Part shown: piece by piece, positions 29,571 through 40,700 of the stretch
Numbering within the stretch: position 1 is the first letter of the stretch
Layout of the letters: each line of letters opens with the position of its first letter
Assembly (NCBI GenBank): GCA_030066195.1
Contig: JASJCB010000087.1
Location: forward strand, 1 to 47,155
Source: Acidobacteriota bacterium
GTDB lineage: Bacteria > Acidobacteriota > Holophagae > Acanthopleuribacterales > Acanthopleuribacteraceae
Length of the DNA stretch: 47,155 nucleotides
Reading direction: 5' to 3'
Made by a program: the position numbers and the translations under genes
The notes under the pieces: generated by a model
Seen by the model: only the letters and a program-made list of their open reading frames with translations
What the model was told of the DNA's origin: nothing
The model's database searches: none

Positions 29571-32500
29571 ATGCCTGTTCAAGTTACCTATCCCGGTGTG
29601 TACATCGAGGAGATCCCCAGCGGTTCCAAAACCCTTTCGGGTGTAGCTACCTCGATCACCGCCTTTTTAGGCCGGGCGCCCAAGGGCCCCACGGACCGGA
29701 GCCCCGACAGCCCGGTCATTTGCAACGGTTTCGACGATTTCGAACGCATGTTCGGTGGTTTGTCCTACGACTACCCCATGACCTACGCGGTCAAAGATTT
29801 CTTCGACAACGGCGGCGGTCAGGCCGTGATTGTCCGACTTTACGAGCCTTTCTATGCCAACCAGGACCAGTGGAAGAAGGTTTACAATTCCGCGTTGCTG
29901 GTTGCCAGTTCCGGTAACAATGCCTCCACACCCGGGGAATTCGTCCAGTTGGTGGAAGCCGCCGGCAATCCCGATACGCCCGATTCCGACCCGCAGGTTG
30001 CCAACGCCAAATCCGCGGTCGCCCGTTCGGTTTCCATTTACGCGGCGGAAAACCCCAACGCGAACATGGAAGCCCTGTCCACCGAGGCCCTGAAAGCCGT
30101 GGACCTGGCCGCGCCCGTCACCAAGGCAAGACTGCGCCTGGACGGCCTGAACCTGGCTTTGGAATCCGCCGAGGCCACTTCCGACGCCGTGGTGGAAGCC
30201 TATCCCGAGGCGCTGCCGACCACGACCGCCGGCATTCAGAAAGCCGCCAAGGCCATGTCCGACGCGGGATGGAACAAGGCTAAGGAATACAAGGACGCAA
30301 CCAGCCTGGAATACGAGGCCGCAAGCGGCGTGGCAAGTGCGGCGGAAGCTGCCGCCAACAAGGTGCGCAATAACATCGCACCGTCGCCCACTGACCTCCT
30401 GACCATCGCAAGCGCGGCCAAGAACAACATCGACAGTGCGGTCAAGGCCGCTTTGCCCGGCCTGGGACAGCAGCCCCAGCAGGTTTTGAAAGCCGCGACA
30501 GCGGTTTCCGAAGCCGCCGGACAGCGGGTTGTCGACCTCGCCGAGAAGAGCTTGACCGAGGGCAAGCCCGCTGCTCAGGCCACGGCTGTTGCCGCCGCCC
30601 AGGCTTCATTGTTCTCTAACAATAAGGCCCAGGATGTGGTGGACGCCGCCGCTAAAAAGGCCGGCCAGTTCATCGCCAACCCCGGTTACGGGGTTGCCGG
30701 CAGCCTGGCCGAGGCCACCAAGGAGTTCACCGCGGACGACCGCAACGTGGAAGACGTCAAGGCCACCGTAAACGCCATTTTCGACTTCTACAATGACCAA
30801 CAGGCCAAAATCGTTACCGTTGCAAGTGATGACGCGGTCACCGATACCGCCTCTGCCTTGCCCGAGGGCGATCCCGAAAAACCCTTCCTTCAAGATGATG
30901 ACCGGGCCGGCCTGTTGAAGAGCGACTCGCGTTGGGGTATCGACGGACCCGCGGTCGACGGCAATGCCGTCACCAGCGATCTGTGGGTTGACGGATTCGT
31001 ACACCTGGTTGACGCGGCCACCATTGCCAAGGCCTTGTCTCCCGGCGACGCCGACGCTGCCAAGAACGCCGTCGCCGCCGCCGTGAAAGCGGCCGGCGAT
31101 GTCAAGGACGCCGTCGACGGTGTCGCCTCCAACGGTCCCGAGGAAGTGGTCAACGCCGCCAAGGCTTCCGATGCCACCCTGGCTACCGATGCCCTGGAAT
31201 CGGGGATGCTGTTGCTGGGCGGTCAAGATCCCATCCAACAGGCAGCCGACCAGGTCGTCAAGGCCGCGGATGCCGCCAAGGGCGGTACCACGACCGAGGT
31301 AGTCAAGGCTGCTCAAGACGTTTCCAAGGCCGCCGGTGATGCTGCCGATACGGGCAAGCCCTCGGGTTCGGTCAAAACCGCCGCCGATGTCATCAAGGCC
31401 ATCGAAGGCGCCGCCGGTTCGGCAACCATCGACGATGCCGATCCCAAGAAGGCCGTTGCGGTGGCGGTGCTGAACGCCGCCGAACTGCGGCAGCAACTGG
31501 ATACCAACGCCACGGCCCAAGAGGTCTACGATGCCGCTGTCGACGCGGTCAACGCGGCGCAACAGGTCGCCGATGCATCCGACAGCGGTCGGGTTGCGGT
31601 AGTGACCGACGCGCAAGCCGCTGCCTCCTCCACGGCGGAGGGTTACGCGGTCAACCACGCTGGGGACGCCGCCCAGCGAGTTCTGTCCGCCGCGCAAACC
31701 GCATTGGCCAACAATCCCATGTCCAAACCGCGCGCCATCAGCCAGGCTGCCGCGGAAGCCGTCACACCCAAGGATAACGCGCAGACGCCGGAGCAAATCC
31801 GCGCCGCCGCCGAATCCGTGGTGCAGGCCGCTGCCGCTACCGCCAAGGTTCAATCCGGCCAGGGCAAACTGGCCGCCGAGGAAGTGGCCCGGGCCGCTTA
31901 CAACGCGTTGCTCATCAATCCCGGCGCTTCCGCCGCGGATATTGCCGCCGCCTCATCCGACGCGGTAGCTATCTCGGTCAACAAGGCGTTGACCCAGGCT
32001 CACGCGTTGATCACCGATACCGATGTCCTGGTCTTGGAAGCCGCGAATGAAGGCAGTTGGGGCACCTACCTCAGCGCCGCGGTGGATACCGAGGGCATCA
32101 CCGACGAGGCTGCCGCGCCATACGGCCTGTCAGCGGCGGATATGTTCAACCTCAACGTGGGTTACTCGCCCATCGCCGGGGCTGCCAAGCTGGAGCGTTT
32201 CATCAATGTTTCCATCCACCCCGACGCCGGAGAGCGCCGGTTGGACCGCATCCTGGCCAACGGCTCCACCCTGGTTCGCGTGCCGGCCAACGACAACGGC
32301 ATCGGCGTTCGCCTGCCGGACAACACCCCGCCCGCGGGGGCTACCGCCAAGGCGTCGGTAGCCGTGGACAGTTGGTCGCTGAACGATCTCACCTACATGG
32401 GCTCCGCCAGTCTGAAGACCGGCATGTACGCCCTGGAGAGAGCGGACCTGTTCAACCTGATGAGCATCCCGCCCGACTCGCGCAATAAAACGGCGCCGGG

Positions 32501-33287
32501 TTGGGATACCTCCAACACGGTTTACGCCCAGGCCATGCAGTACTGCGCCAAGCGTCGCGCCATGCTGATCCTGGACCCGCCGCAGGCCTGGGCCGACAAG
32601 GCCGAGACCGGACAAATTCAAGCCATCAAACTCGCCGACCTGGGCAATTTCGGACCCGAGGCGCGCAATGCCGCGGTCTACTTCCCCAGAATCGTGAAGC
32701 CCGATCCCATGCTCAACGGGCACCCCGAGGTCTTCGCCGCCAGCGGCATGATCGCCGGGATTATGTCCCGCACCGACGTCTCGCGCGGTGTGTGGAAGGC
32801 GCCCGCCGGCACCGAGGCCGGCCTGAGCGGCATCCAAGGTCTGGAAGTCAAACTGACCGACGACCAGAACGGGATGCTCAACCCCTACGGCATCAACTGC
32901 CTGCGGACCTTCCCGGTGATCGGTTCCGTGGTCTGGGGGGCGCGCACCATGCGCGGCGCCGACCAGTTGGCCGACGACTACAAATACGTGCCGGTACGCC
33001 GCTTGACCCTCTATATCGAGGAAAGCCTGTACCGCGGTACCCAGTGGGCCGTGTTCGAACCCAACGACGCCACCCTGTGGAACGAACTGCGCAAGAGCGT
33101 GGACGGCTTTATGGCCGACCTCATGCGCCAGGGCGCTTTCTACAGTTATGAGGTGATCTGCGATAAGAGCACGACAACCGTCCGTGATATCGACCTGGGT
33201 ATCGTCAACATCGTCGTGGCCTTCGCACCCGTGCGACCCGCCGAATTTGTGGTCATCAAGATCCAACAGCAAGCTGTCACAGTATAG
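29571..33287 (+). CDS. eCIS contractile sheath protein with giant insertion
   Basis: 1238 residues, against about 350-500 in usual eCIS or phage sheaths. The N terminus (MPVQVTYPGVYIEE, then VATSITAFLGRAPKGP and YDYPMTYAVKDFFDNGGGQA) and the C terminus (from GSWGTYLSA near residue 827 to the end, including GINCLRTFPVIGSVVWGARTM, RRLTLYIEESLYRGTQWAVFEPN) are canonical contractile sheath. Between about residues 118 and 810 lies ~690 residues of Ala/Val/Lys/Asp-rich sequence predicted by eye to form repeated amphipathic helices broken by Gly/Pro, with one less repetitive stretch around residues 400-490. In phage sheaths, insertions at this place sit on the outer face, so the assembled particle may be densely decorated. 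GGAGG lies 3 nt before the ATG. It is the first gene of the eCIS operon, 9 nt before the tube gene. Confidence 0.93.
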   Translation: MPVQVTYPGVYIEEIPSGSKTLSGVATSITAFLGRAPKGPTDRSPDSPVICNGFDDFERMFGGLSYDYPMTYAVKDFFDNGGGQAVIVRLYEPFYANQDQWKKVYNSALLVASSGNNASTPGEFVQLVEAAGNPDTPDSDPQVANAKSAVARSVSIYAAENPNANMEALSTEALKAVDLAAPVTKARLRLDGLNLALESAEATSDAVVEAYPEALPTTTAGIQKAAKAMSDAGWNKAKEYKDATSLEYEAASGVASAAEAAANKVRNNIAPSPTDLLTIASAAKNNIDSAVKAALPGLGQQPQQVLKAATAVSEAAGQRVVDLAEKSLTEGKPAAQATAVAAAQASLFSNNKAQDVVDAAAKKAGQFIANPGYGVAGSLAEATKEFTADDRNVEDVKATVNAIFDFYNDQQAKIVTVASDDAVTDTASALPEGDPEKPFLQDDDRAGLLKSDSRWGIDGPAVDGNAVTSDLWVDGFVHLVDAATIAKALSPGDADAAKNAVAAAVKAAGDVKDAVDGVASNGPEEVVNAAKASDATLATDALESGMLLLGGQDPIQQAADQVVKAADAAKGGTTTEVVKAAQDVSKAAGDAADTGKPSGSVKTAADVIKAIEGAAGSATIDDADPKKAVAVAVLNAAELRQQLDTNATAQEVYDAAVDAVNAAQQVADASDSGRVAVVTDAQAAASSTAEGYAVNHAGDAAQRVLSAAQTALANNPMSKPRAISQAAAEAVTPKDNAQTPEQIRAAAESVVQAAAATAKVQSGQGKLAAEEVARAAYNALLINPGASAADIAAASSDAVAISVNKALTQAHALITDTDVLVLEAANEGSWGTYLSAAVDTEGITDEAAAPYGLSAADMFNLNVGYSPIAGAAKLERFINVSIHPDAGERRLDRILANGSTLVRVPANDNGIGVRLPDNTPPAGATAKASVAVDSWSLNDLTYMGSASLKTGMYALERADLFNLMSIPPDSRNKTAPGWDTSNTVYAQAMQYCAKRRAMLILDPPQAWADKAETGQIQAIKLADLGNFGPEARNAAVYFPRIVKPDPMLNGHPEVFAASGMIAGIMSRTDVSRGVWKAPAGTEAGLSGIQGLEVKLTDDQNGMLNPYGINCLRTFPVIGSVVWGARTMRGADQLADDYKYVPVRRLTLYIEESLYRGTQWAVFEPNDATLWNELRKSVDGFMADLMRQGAFYSYEVICDKSTTTVRDIDLGIVNIVVAFAPVRPAEFVVIKIQQQAVTV

Positions 33288-33296
33288 GAGTAACCG

Positions 33297-33839
33297 ATGG
33301 CAAACACCGAATTTCCCGTTAACTCTTACCGCTATGATCCCTACCAGAACTGGCGTTTCCGCGTGAAGTGGGACGGCAAGACAGTCGCCGGCATCAGCAA
33401 GGTCAGCGCTCTGACCCGCACCACCCAGGTGGTGACGCAACGCACCGGCGACGACCCCGGTGTCATTCGCCGGGCGCCCGGCCAGAGCGAATACGGCGCC
33501 ATTACCTTGGAGCGGGGGGTCACGCACGACAAGGACTTCGAGCAGTGGGCCAACAAGATTTGGGACTTTACCAATTCTCGCGCCAATCCCGCCGAGCAAA
33601 TCGTTTCTTTGGCAGATTTCCGCAAGGACATCTCCATCGAACTGATGAACGAGGCCGGTCAATTGGTCATGGCCTATAACATCTACCGTTGTTGGGTTTC
33701 CGAATTCCAGGCGCAAGCCGACCTGGACGGCACCGGCAACGCCGTCCTGATCCAGAACATCAAGCTGGAGAACGAGGGTTGGGAACGCGACTACACCGTA
33801 GCCGAGCCCACCCAACCGTCCTTCTTACTACCCGCCTAA
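33297..33839 (+). CDS. eCIS inner tube protein (gp19-like)
   Basis: This 180-residue protein is of the phage-tail-tube (T4 gp19 / Pvc1-Pvc5 type) family. Visible features are the N-terminal RFRVKWDGKTVAGISKVSALTR, the family-typical LERGVTHDKDFEQWANKIW, and the beta-rich C-terminal half with a Cys-Trp pair (IYRCWVSEFQAQADLDGTGNA). It would polymerise inside the sheath to form the inner tube. The ATG follows the sheath stop by 9 nt. Only one tube gene is seen; many eCIS loci have two or three, and others may lie outside the window. The following 157 bp contain strong hairpins. Confidence 0.93.
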   Translation: MANTEFPVNSYRYDPYQNWRFRVKWDGKTVAGISKVSALTRTTQVVTQRTGDDPGVIRRAPGQSEYGAITLERGVTHDKDFEQWANKIWDFTNSRANPAEQIVSLADFRKDISIELMNEAGQLVMAYNIYRCWVSEFQAQADLDGTGNAVLIQNIKLENEGWERDYTVAEPTQPSFLLPA

Positions 33840-33847
33840 CCCCTAGG

Positions 33848-33876
33848 CCCCCTTCCCCCTTTTTGGGGGGAGGGGG
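33848..33876 (+). terminator. Strong GC hairpin after the sheath-tube pair
   Basis: CCCCCTTCCCCC (33848-33859), loop TTTTT, GGGGGGAGGGGG (33865-33876): a 12-bp stem with one G-U pair. It is followed by AAAA, not a T tract, so on the plus strand it is better read as an RNA-stabilising or pausing hairpin than as a standard terminator. Confidence 0.6.
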
Positions 33877-33880
33877 AAAA

Positions 33881-33999
33881 CAAGTTGCAAGTGGCAAGTT
33901 TCCGGTTTCAAGGTAATGTTGCTTGCGGCTTGATGCCGAGTAACGAGTGGAAAGTCGCCGTTTTCAAGGCTTTGCCTTGATTTCTTCCCTTGCAACTTG
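33881..33999. repeat. Inverted repeat spanning the tube-baseplate spacer
   Basis: CAAGTTGCAAG (33881-33891) and its exact complement CTTGCAACTTG (33989-33999) flank about 97 bp. Extra ACTTG words follow on the right to 34020. The unit looks like an inserted short repeat element. The only usable start codons of the next gene lie within or just after its right arm. Confidence 0.65.
33964..33990 (+). terminator. Terminator-like hairpin inside the eCIS operon
   Basis: TCAAGGC-TTT-GCCTTGA (33964-33980) is a perfect 7-bp stem followed by the pyrimidine run TTTCTTCCCT. The stem is short and the tail is interrupted by C, so partial termination is more likely than complete arrest. Confidence 0.5.
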
Positions 34000-34752
34000 G
34001 AACTTGATACTTGTAACTTGTATATTTCCGACAATGATCTTCTGAAAATTTGGGAATACGGTAAGGATAAACACCCGCTCGAGCGGGCTTTGATTCTGCT
34101 GGCTCCCACGCTTCCCGGTTACGATCGCAACCGTTTGGCCTCCCTTTCGCTGGGCCAACGCAATCATTACCTTTTAGACATGCGCGAACATCTTGCCGGG
34201 TCCGAATTGAAGGGTTACGCCGATTGTCCCAAATGCGCCGAGCGCATCGGCTTCAATGTGCGCACCGGCGACATAAGGCGAGAGCACTATCGACCGGAGC
34301 CCGAGGGGCATACGGCGCAAATCGGCGATTACGCCATTCAGTTTCGCGTACCCAATACCCATGATCTGCTGGCCGTACTGGCCGTCGGCGATGTCGATGC
34401 CGGGCACGACCTCCTGGTTCACCGCCTGGTCCGTCGTGTATCCTGGAAACAGGAAGCCATTGCCGCCGAACAACTGCCTCCCGAGGTCATCGAGGAACTG
34501 GGCGAACGCGTGACCGACTTGGACCCCCAATCGGAAATACGCTTTGCCCTGAAGTGCTTTCGTTGTGACCATCCCTGGTCGCCCGTATTCGACATCACCC
34601 GTTTTCTCTGGGTCGAGGTCAACGCTACCGCCCGTCAATTATTGATGGAAGTCGTTACCCTGGCTCAAAAATACGGTTGGAGCGAAAGCGAGATCCTGAA
34701 ACTGTCGCCCCTGCGCCGAAAAACCTACCTGGAGTTGGCCGAAGCGGAATGA
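33997..34752 (+). CDS. eCIS baseplate-type protein with zinc ribbon
   Basis: Up to 251 residues. The pattern LLKIWEYGKDKHPLERALILL, then LSLGQRNHYLLDMRE, then DCPKC...CFRC is that of a conserved eCIS/T4-type baseplate-assembly family lying between tube and cap genes; the two CxxC pairs (CPKC at about 77-80 and CFRC at about 188-191) probably bind zinc. The start is uncertain: TTG at 33997 or TTG at 34018. Neither has a Shine-Dalgarno sequence, and both lie in the ACTTG repeat of the upstream inverted repeat. The conserved part begins at about residue 11, so little or nothing is missing. The stop overlaps the next start (ATGA). The exact structural role is inferred from position. Confidence 0.75.
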   Translation: MELDTCNLYISDNDLLKIWEYGKDKHPLERALILLAPTLPGYDRNRLASLSLGQRNHYLLDMREHLAGSELKGYADCPKCAERIGFNVRTGDIRREHYRPEPEGHTAQIGDYAIQFRVPNTHDLLAVLAVGDVDAGHDLLVHRLVRRVSWKQEAIAAEQLPPEVIEELGERVTDLDPQSEIRFALKCFRCDHPWSPVFDITRFLWVEVNATARQLLMEVVTLAQKYGWSESEILKLSPLRRKTYLELAEAE

Positions 34753-37700
34753 CTGACTTCTTCAAACGGTTGGCGGAACACACGCTGGGCATGTCCCCGG
34801 TGGTCCATCCCATGATCCCCAATCGGGATCGTCCCGACAATAAGCGCGGGCCCGACGACGTGGACGACTTCTGGCGCGATATGTCGCGTCTGGGCGATGC
34901 CCTGGAAGCTAAAGAGGTGGAACCCGAGGCTCTGCCGTCTCCCCAAGATCCGGAGGATCCCGACGACCCGCCGCCAAAAGGTCCCGGGGGAACTCGGCCT
35001 CGGACTGCCGAAAAGAAAGCCTCGTCGCCCCCTGAAGCTGTTCCGGAAGCGGCGGTTCCAACGGTCGATTCCGGGGAGCCGGTTCAAGCCAAACCGGCGC
35101 CGGGTCGCTCGCGGATCAAAACGGATACGGAAACACCGGAAAGCGTCAAGGGCGGTGAGCCGCCCGCGCCTATGGATGCGGGCCCACCTCCCGGAAAGCA
35201 GTCGACACCAGGCAGGAAACCCGGGCAAACCGCTGCGTCGCCTTTACAACGGAAACGAGCGGCCGAAACCATCTCCGATGAGGGGCCGGATGTCTCCAAA
35301 GTGATTGACGATGCCGGCTCCGAGGAGTTGTCGGAGCATCCTTACCCGGCGGTCGGGGATACGGCACCGGCCGTCGGGCCTTCCGGCGAGGAAACGGCTC
35401 AACTAGCGAGTCACGGACCGGTTGCTTCCGATAAAGCCGCAACGGCGCCCGTGCAGCGGAAGGTCGAGCCCGCTTCAGCTCGAGATAGCGACGATTCTGA
35501 GCGGGACGCGGCGACCGCTGAAGATACATCCTTGCCCGATCCCGAGATGGATGGTCGGGATGAACCGGAACTCTCGGCAGGTTTTTCCTCGGTAGAACCG
35601 AAGCCGGGGCCCTTGGATGCGCCTCTACAACGCAAGCAGACCGCGACCGGCCGTGCAACGGATGAGCAGACTGAAGCAGCCGGTGTATCCCCGCCGTCGG
35701 AGCACCCTGAGTCGCTGCAAACGGAGCCCGTCGCTGACGCCGAAGAGATTACCTTCCATGAAACGGAGACCTTGGAGGATGTTCCCTTACAGCTCAAGCC
35801 GGAACACGGTGCGATGGATGAGACCGAACCCGAAAGCACTGCCGGAATAAAGAAACCGGAGTCGAAATCGTCCAATTCCGATGCCGCACAGAATACTCGG
35901 GAAGAAGCGAGCGAGCCCGGCAAAGACAAATTCTCTACTCCGACAATGCCGGATGATCACCTCGCGGCGCATGAAGGCCGGCAGGATGCCGCTCCCGGCC
36001 AAAAGGGTAGGGGAGAGGTTGCCCGCGATCAGGGCGACGCGACAGCCGATTCCACGTTGCAGCAGAAAGCCGCTTTTGCGGAGGAGAACGTTGGTGCCGA
36101 GCCGGAACCGATCGGCCCGGGTGGAGAGGTTGCCACGGATTCGACTGTCTCGCCCGATGCATCGGCTTCGGAAAAAGCGGGTAGGGGAGAGGCTTCCCCC
36201 GATAAGCAATCGGCGGTTGTTCCTCCGCCCTTACAGCGCAAGGCCGTGTCCAGTCATGAGACCATGGAAGCCGGGTCGGAAATTAAAGATTCGGAGCGGG
36301 AGATTGTCTCAGATCCGACCGGTTCTATCGATCATTCGAGCGTCTCAGAACGTTCGCGGGATACCGGTGCGCTTGGGGATGAAGCTTTAGCATCGACCGG
36401 CTCTGATGAAGTCACGGACCATGGAGATGTGAAAAAAGCAGATAGGAAGGTTGCTTCTGCTCATGGTCTGCCGGTCGTTCCTCCGCCGTTGCAAAGGCAG
36501 TCCGTCTCTCCTCCTGAGATCCCGGAAACAGAACCGGAAGTTGCCGGCGGCGGCGATGATGCGGTTCCAAGCCGATCCGTTTCTCCCACATCAGCGGACT
36601 CCCAGGAAAGCCCGCTTGGTGCGGGTGCTCCCGAGGAAGAGACTTTTGCACCCCCTATTCCGGACGACTTGGTTGCAAGCCGGGAGGATCGGCGGGTCTC
36701 CGGTGTTTCGGAACAAGCGGGCGGTAGAGGAGAGGTTTCCTTTGATCAAGGTGACGTCCCTTCTCCTGTGCAGCGGAAGGCCGAGTCTCCTCCTGGGATT
36801 CTTGAAGGGGAATCGAAGGATATCCACCCCGATCTGTCTTCAGGTCCGACCGGTCCTTCGGATGCTCTGAAAAGCCCGCCGGATGATGACTCGCCCGAAA
36901 CTTTTGAGAGGAAGGATCGTGGAGAAGCCTCCCGCGCTCGGGATGTATCGCCTATTTCTCTGCCGTTGCAGCGGAAGACTGATTCCGCCCCCGAGATTAC
37001 CGATACCGAGTCAGAAGGTGTTGAACCTGTTATAGGCGAGGAATCGAGCCGGACCGGTGTTGTCGAAGCTTCGGAGGTTTTGGAAAGCTCGCAGGATGCG
37101 GGGGTGACCGGGGGAGATACGCTCGCTCCGAGTGAGGAGTATGATCAGATCGACGGGTCAGTCGTTGCTCCGCCTTTGCAGCGGAAGGCTGATTCTTCTC
37201 TTGAGATTACAGAAGCCGGGTCGGAAGTTGTTGAGCCTTTAAGAGCGGATGATTCAAGCCGGACCGGTAGTGTCGAAGCTTCGGAGGTTTTGGAAAGCCC
37301 GCAGGATGCGGGCGCGCCCAGGGGAGAAACGCTTGCTCCGACTGTGGGGGATGATCAGACCGACGGGGCAATCGTTCCGCCGCCTTTGCAGCGTAAGGCT
37401 GATTCTTCTCTTGAGATTGCTGAAGCCGGGGCGGAAGTTGTTGAGCCTTTAGGAGCGGATGATTCAAGCCGGACCGGTAGTGTCGAAGCTTCGGAAGTTT
37501 TGGAAAGCCCGCGGGATGCGGGGGTGACCGGGGAAGAGGCGCTTGCTCCGACTGTGGGGGATGATCAGACCGACGGGGCAATCGTTCCGCCGCCTTTGCA
37601 ACGGAAGGCTGATTCTTCTCTTGAGATTGCTGAAGCCGGGGCGGAAGTTGTTGAGCCTTTAGGAGCGGATGATTCAAGCCGGATCGGTGCTGTCGAAGCT

Positions 37701-40700
37701 TCGAAGGTTTTGGAAAGCCCGCAGGATGCGGGCGTGACCGGGGAAGAGGCACTTTCCTCTGCTGAGGGGGATGATCAGACCGACGGGGCAATCGTTCCGC
37801 CGCCTTTGCAGCGGAAGGCTGATTCTTCTTTTGAGATTACTGATGCTGAGTCGGAAGTTGTTGAGCCTTTAGGAGCGGATGATTCAAGCCGGATCGGTGC
37901 TGTCGATACTTCGAAGGTTTTGGAAAGCCCGCGGGATGCGGGCGTGACCGGGGAAGAGGCACTTTCCTCTGCTGAGGGGGATGATCAGACCGACGGGGCA
38001 ATCGTTCCGCCGCCTTTGCAGCGGAAGACTGATTCTTCTTTTGAGATTACTGATGCTGAGTCGGAAGTTTCTGAATTTGTAAGAAGCGAGGTATCAAGCC
38101 GGACCGGTGCTGTCGAAGCTTCGAAGGTTGTGAAAAGCCCGCGGGATGCGGGCGTGACCGGGGAAGAGGCGCTTGCTCCGGCTGTGGGGGATGATCAGGA
38201 CGACGGGGCAATCGTTTCGCCGCCTTTGCAGCGGAAGGGTGATTCCACCTCTGAGATTGCAGAAGCCGAGTTGGAAGTAGTTGAGCCTGTAAGAAGCGAG
38301 GAATCGAGCCAGACCGGTGTTGTCGAAACTTTGAACGTTTTGGAAAGCCCGCAGGATGCGGGCGCGCCCAGGGAAGAGGCACTTGCTCCGGCTGTGGGGG
38401 ATGATCAGGACGACGGGGCAATCGTTCCGCCGCCTTTGCAGCGTAAGGCTGATTCTTCTCTTGAGATTGCAGAAGCCGAGTCGGAAGTTGTTGAGCCTTT
38501 AGGAGCGGATGATTCAAGCCGGACCGGTAGTGTCGAAGCTTCGAAGGTTTTGGAAAGCCCGCGGGATGCGGGCGCGCCCAGGGAAGAGGCGCTTGCTCCG
38601 GCTGAGGGGTATGATCAGGTCGACGGGTCAATCGTTCCGCCGCCTTTGCAGCGGAAGGCTGATTCATCTCTTGAGATTGCAGAAGCTGAGTCGGAAGTTG
38701 TTGAGCCTTTAGGAGCGGATGATTCAAGCCGGACCGGTAGTGTCGAAACTTCGAACGTTTTGAAAAGCCCGCAGGATGCGGGCGCGCCCAGGGAAGAGGC
38801 GCTTGCTCCGGCTGAGGGGTATGATCAGGTCGACGGGTCAATCGTTCCGCCGCCTTTGCAGCGGAAGGCTGATTCTTCTTTTGAGAGTGCAGAAGCCGAG
38901 TCGGAAGTAGTTGAACCTGGTAGAGGCGAAGTTCCAAGCCGGACCGGAAGTGTTGATGCTTCGAAGGTTTTGGAAAGCCTGCAGGATGCGGGGGTGACCG
39001 GGGAAGAGGCTCTTACCTCTGATGAGGGGGATGATCAGACCGATGGGTCAATCGTTCCGCCGCCTTTGCAGCGGAAGGCTGATTCTTCTTTTGAGAGTGC
39101 AGAAGCCGGGGCGGAAGTAGTTGAGCTTTTAGGAGCGGATGAATCGAGCCGGACCGGTGTTGTCGAAACTTCGAACGTTTTGAAAAGCCCGCAGGATGCG
39201 GGCGCGCCCAGGGAGGAATCTCTCGCTCCAAGTGAGGGGGATGATCGGATCGACGGGGCAATTGTTTCCCCGCCTTTGCAGCGGAAGGCTGATTCTTCTT
39301 TTGAGATAACAGAAGCCGGGGCGGAAGTTGTTGAGTCTTTAGGAGCGGATGATTCAAGCCGGACCGGTGGTGTCGAAACTTCGAAGGTTTTGGAAAGCCC
39401 GCGGGATGCGGGCGCGCCCAGGGAAGAATCTCTCGCTGCAAGTGAGGGGTATGATCAGATCGACGGGGCAATTGTTTCCCCGCCTTTGCAGCGGAAGGGT
39501 GATTCCACCTCTGAGATTGCAGAAGCCGAGTCGAAAGTAGTTGAACCTGTTAGAAGCGAGGAATCGAGCCGGACCGGTGGTGTCGAAACTTCGAAGGTTT
39601 TGAAAAGCCCGCAGGATGCGGGCGCGCCCAGGGTAGTTGAACCTGTTAGAAGCGAGGAATCGAGCCGGACCGGTGGTGTCGAAACTTCGAAAGTTTTGGA
39701 AAGCCCGCAGGATGCGGGCGCGCCCAGGGTATTTGAACCTGTTAGAGGCGAGGGTTTGAGCCGGGCCGGTGGTGTCGAAACTTCGGAAGTTTTGGAAAGC
39801 CCGCAAGATGCGGGGGTGACCGGGGAAGAATCCCTCGTCCCGAGTGAGGTTAGGGGAGAGGTCTCCGGGCGTCGGCCTGTCAATCTGCCCGTACAACGAA
39901 AGCCGGTGCTCGATTCCGAAACAGCGGAGCATGGCGTCATTCCAAACGAGATCCCCGAAGACCACGGAGAGAAAAGTGAGAATACCGTTACCGACGAATC
40001 GGTAGCCGATACTGATGATTCGCCGTTGCAACGCAAAACCGCCGCACCCGCTGTAGCCGACGATGTCGTCATCGAAGCAGAGCGACCGACCGTCAAAGAT
40101 GCATCTTCAGCAGAGCCGCCGGCAGAGAAGTCGACCCCCGTCGACGCCGTCGAATCCTTGTACGAACAGCAAGGTCCGGAGTTCCCGGCCCCGCTGCCTT
40201 TACAAAAGAAGACATCGCAATTATTCGCGGACAGTGACGCTACTCCGGCGTCTGAGAAGATCCCGCAATCGGTTCAACTCGAAGACACGGGAACTCAGAT
40301 GTCGTCGCTCAAACCTCATGCCGATGCCACGAGCGACAAAGAAGGGATCGGGGCGGAAGCCGATGTGTCGGAAACCGAATCCATGGAACAGCCCGGTGAT
40401 CCGCGAACACTTCCCATACAACGCCTCCCGGAAACAGAATCGCCCTCGGCGGCGATAGGCGGGGAAGCTCCTGAGGCAGCGCGGCTTGGAAGTCCCCCGG
40501 AGATCATTGAACCCACCGAGGAGCAAACGCAAGATCCAACGACGGTAGGCCGGGAACAATCGATTAGCGCCATGGGCCGGCCTCAGCCGCTTCAAATGAA
40601 AGAAACGGGTGAAACACAAACCATCGAGACGCTACCCGAAAACCAGGATGTCATCCAGGGAGAAACCGTCGAGGGGTCATCCACTCGCCCGGCTCAGGCC

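Noticed and set aside
33848..33876. Classical rho-independent terminator after the tube gene on the plus strand
   Set aside because: The 12-bp stem is followed by AAAA rather than T residues; it is more plausible as a stabilising or pausing hairpin.
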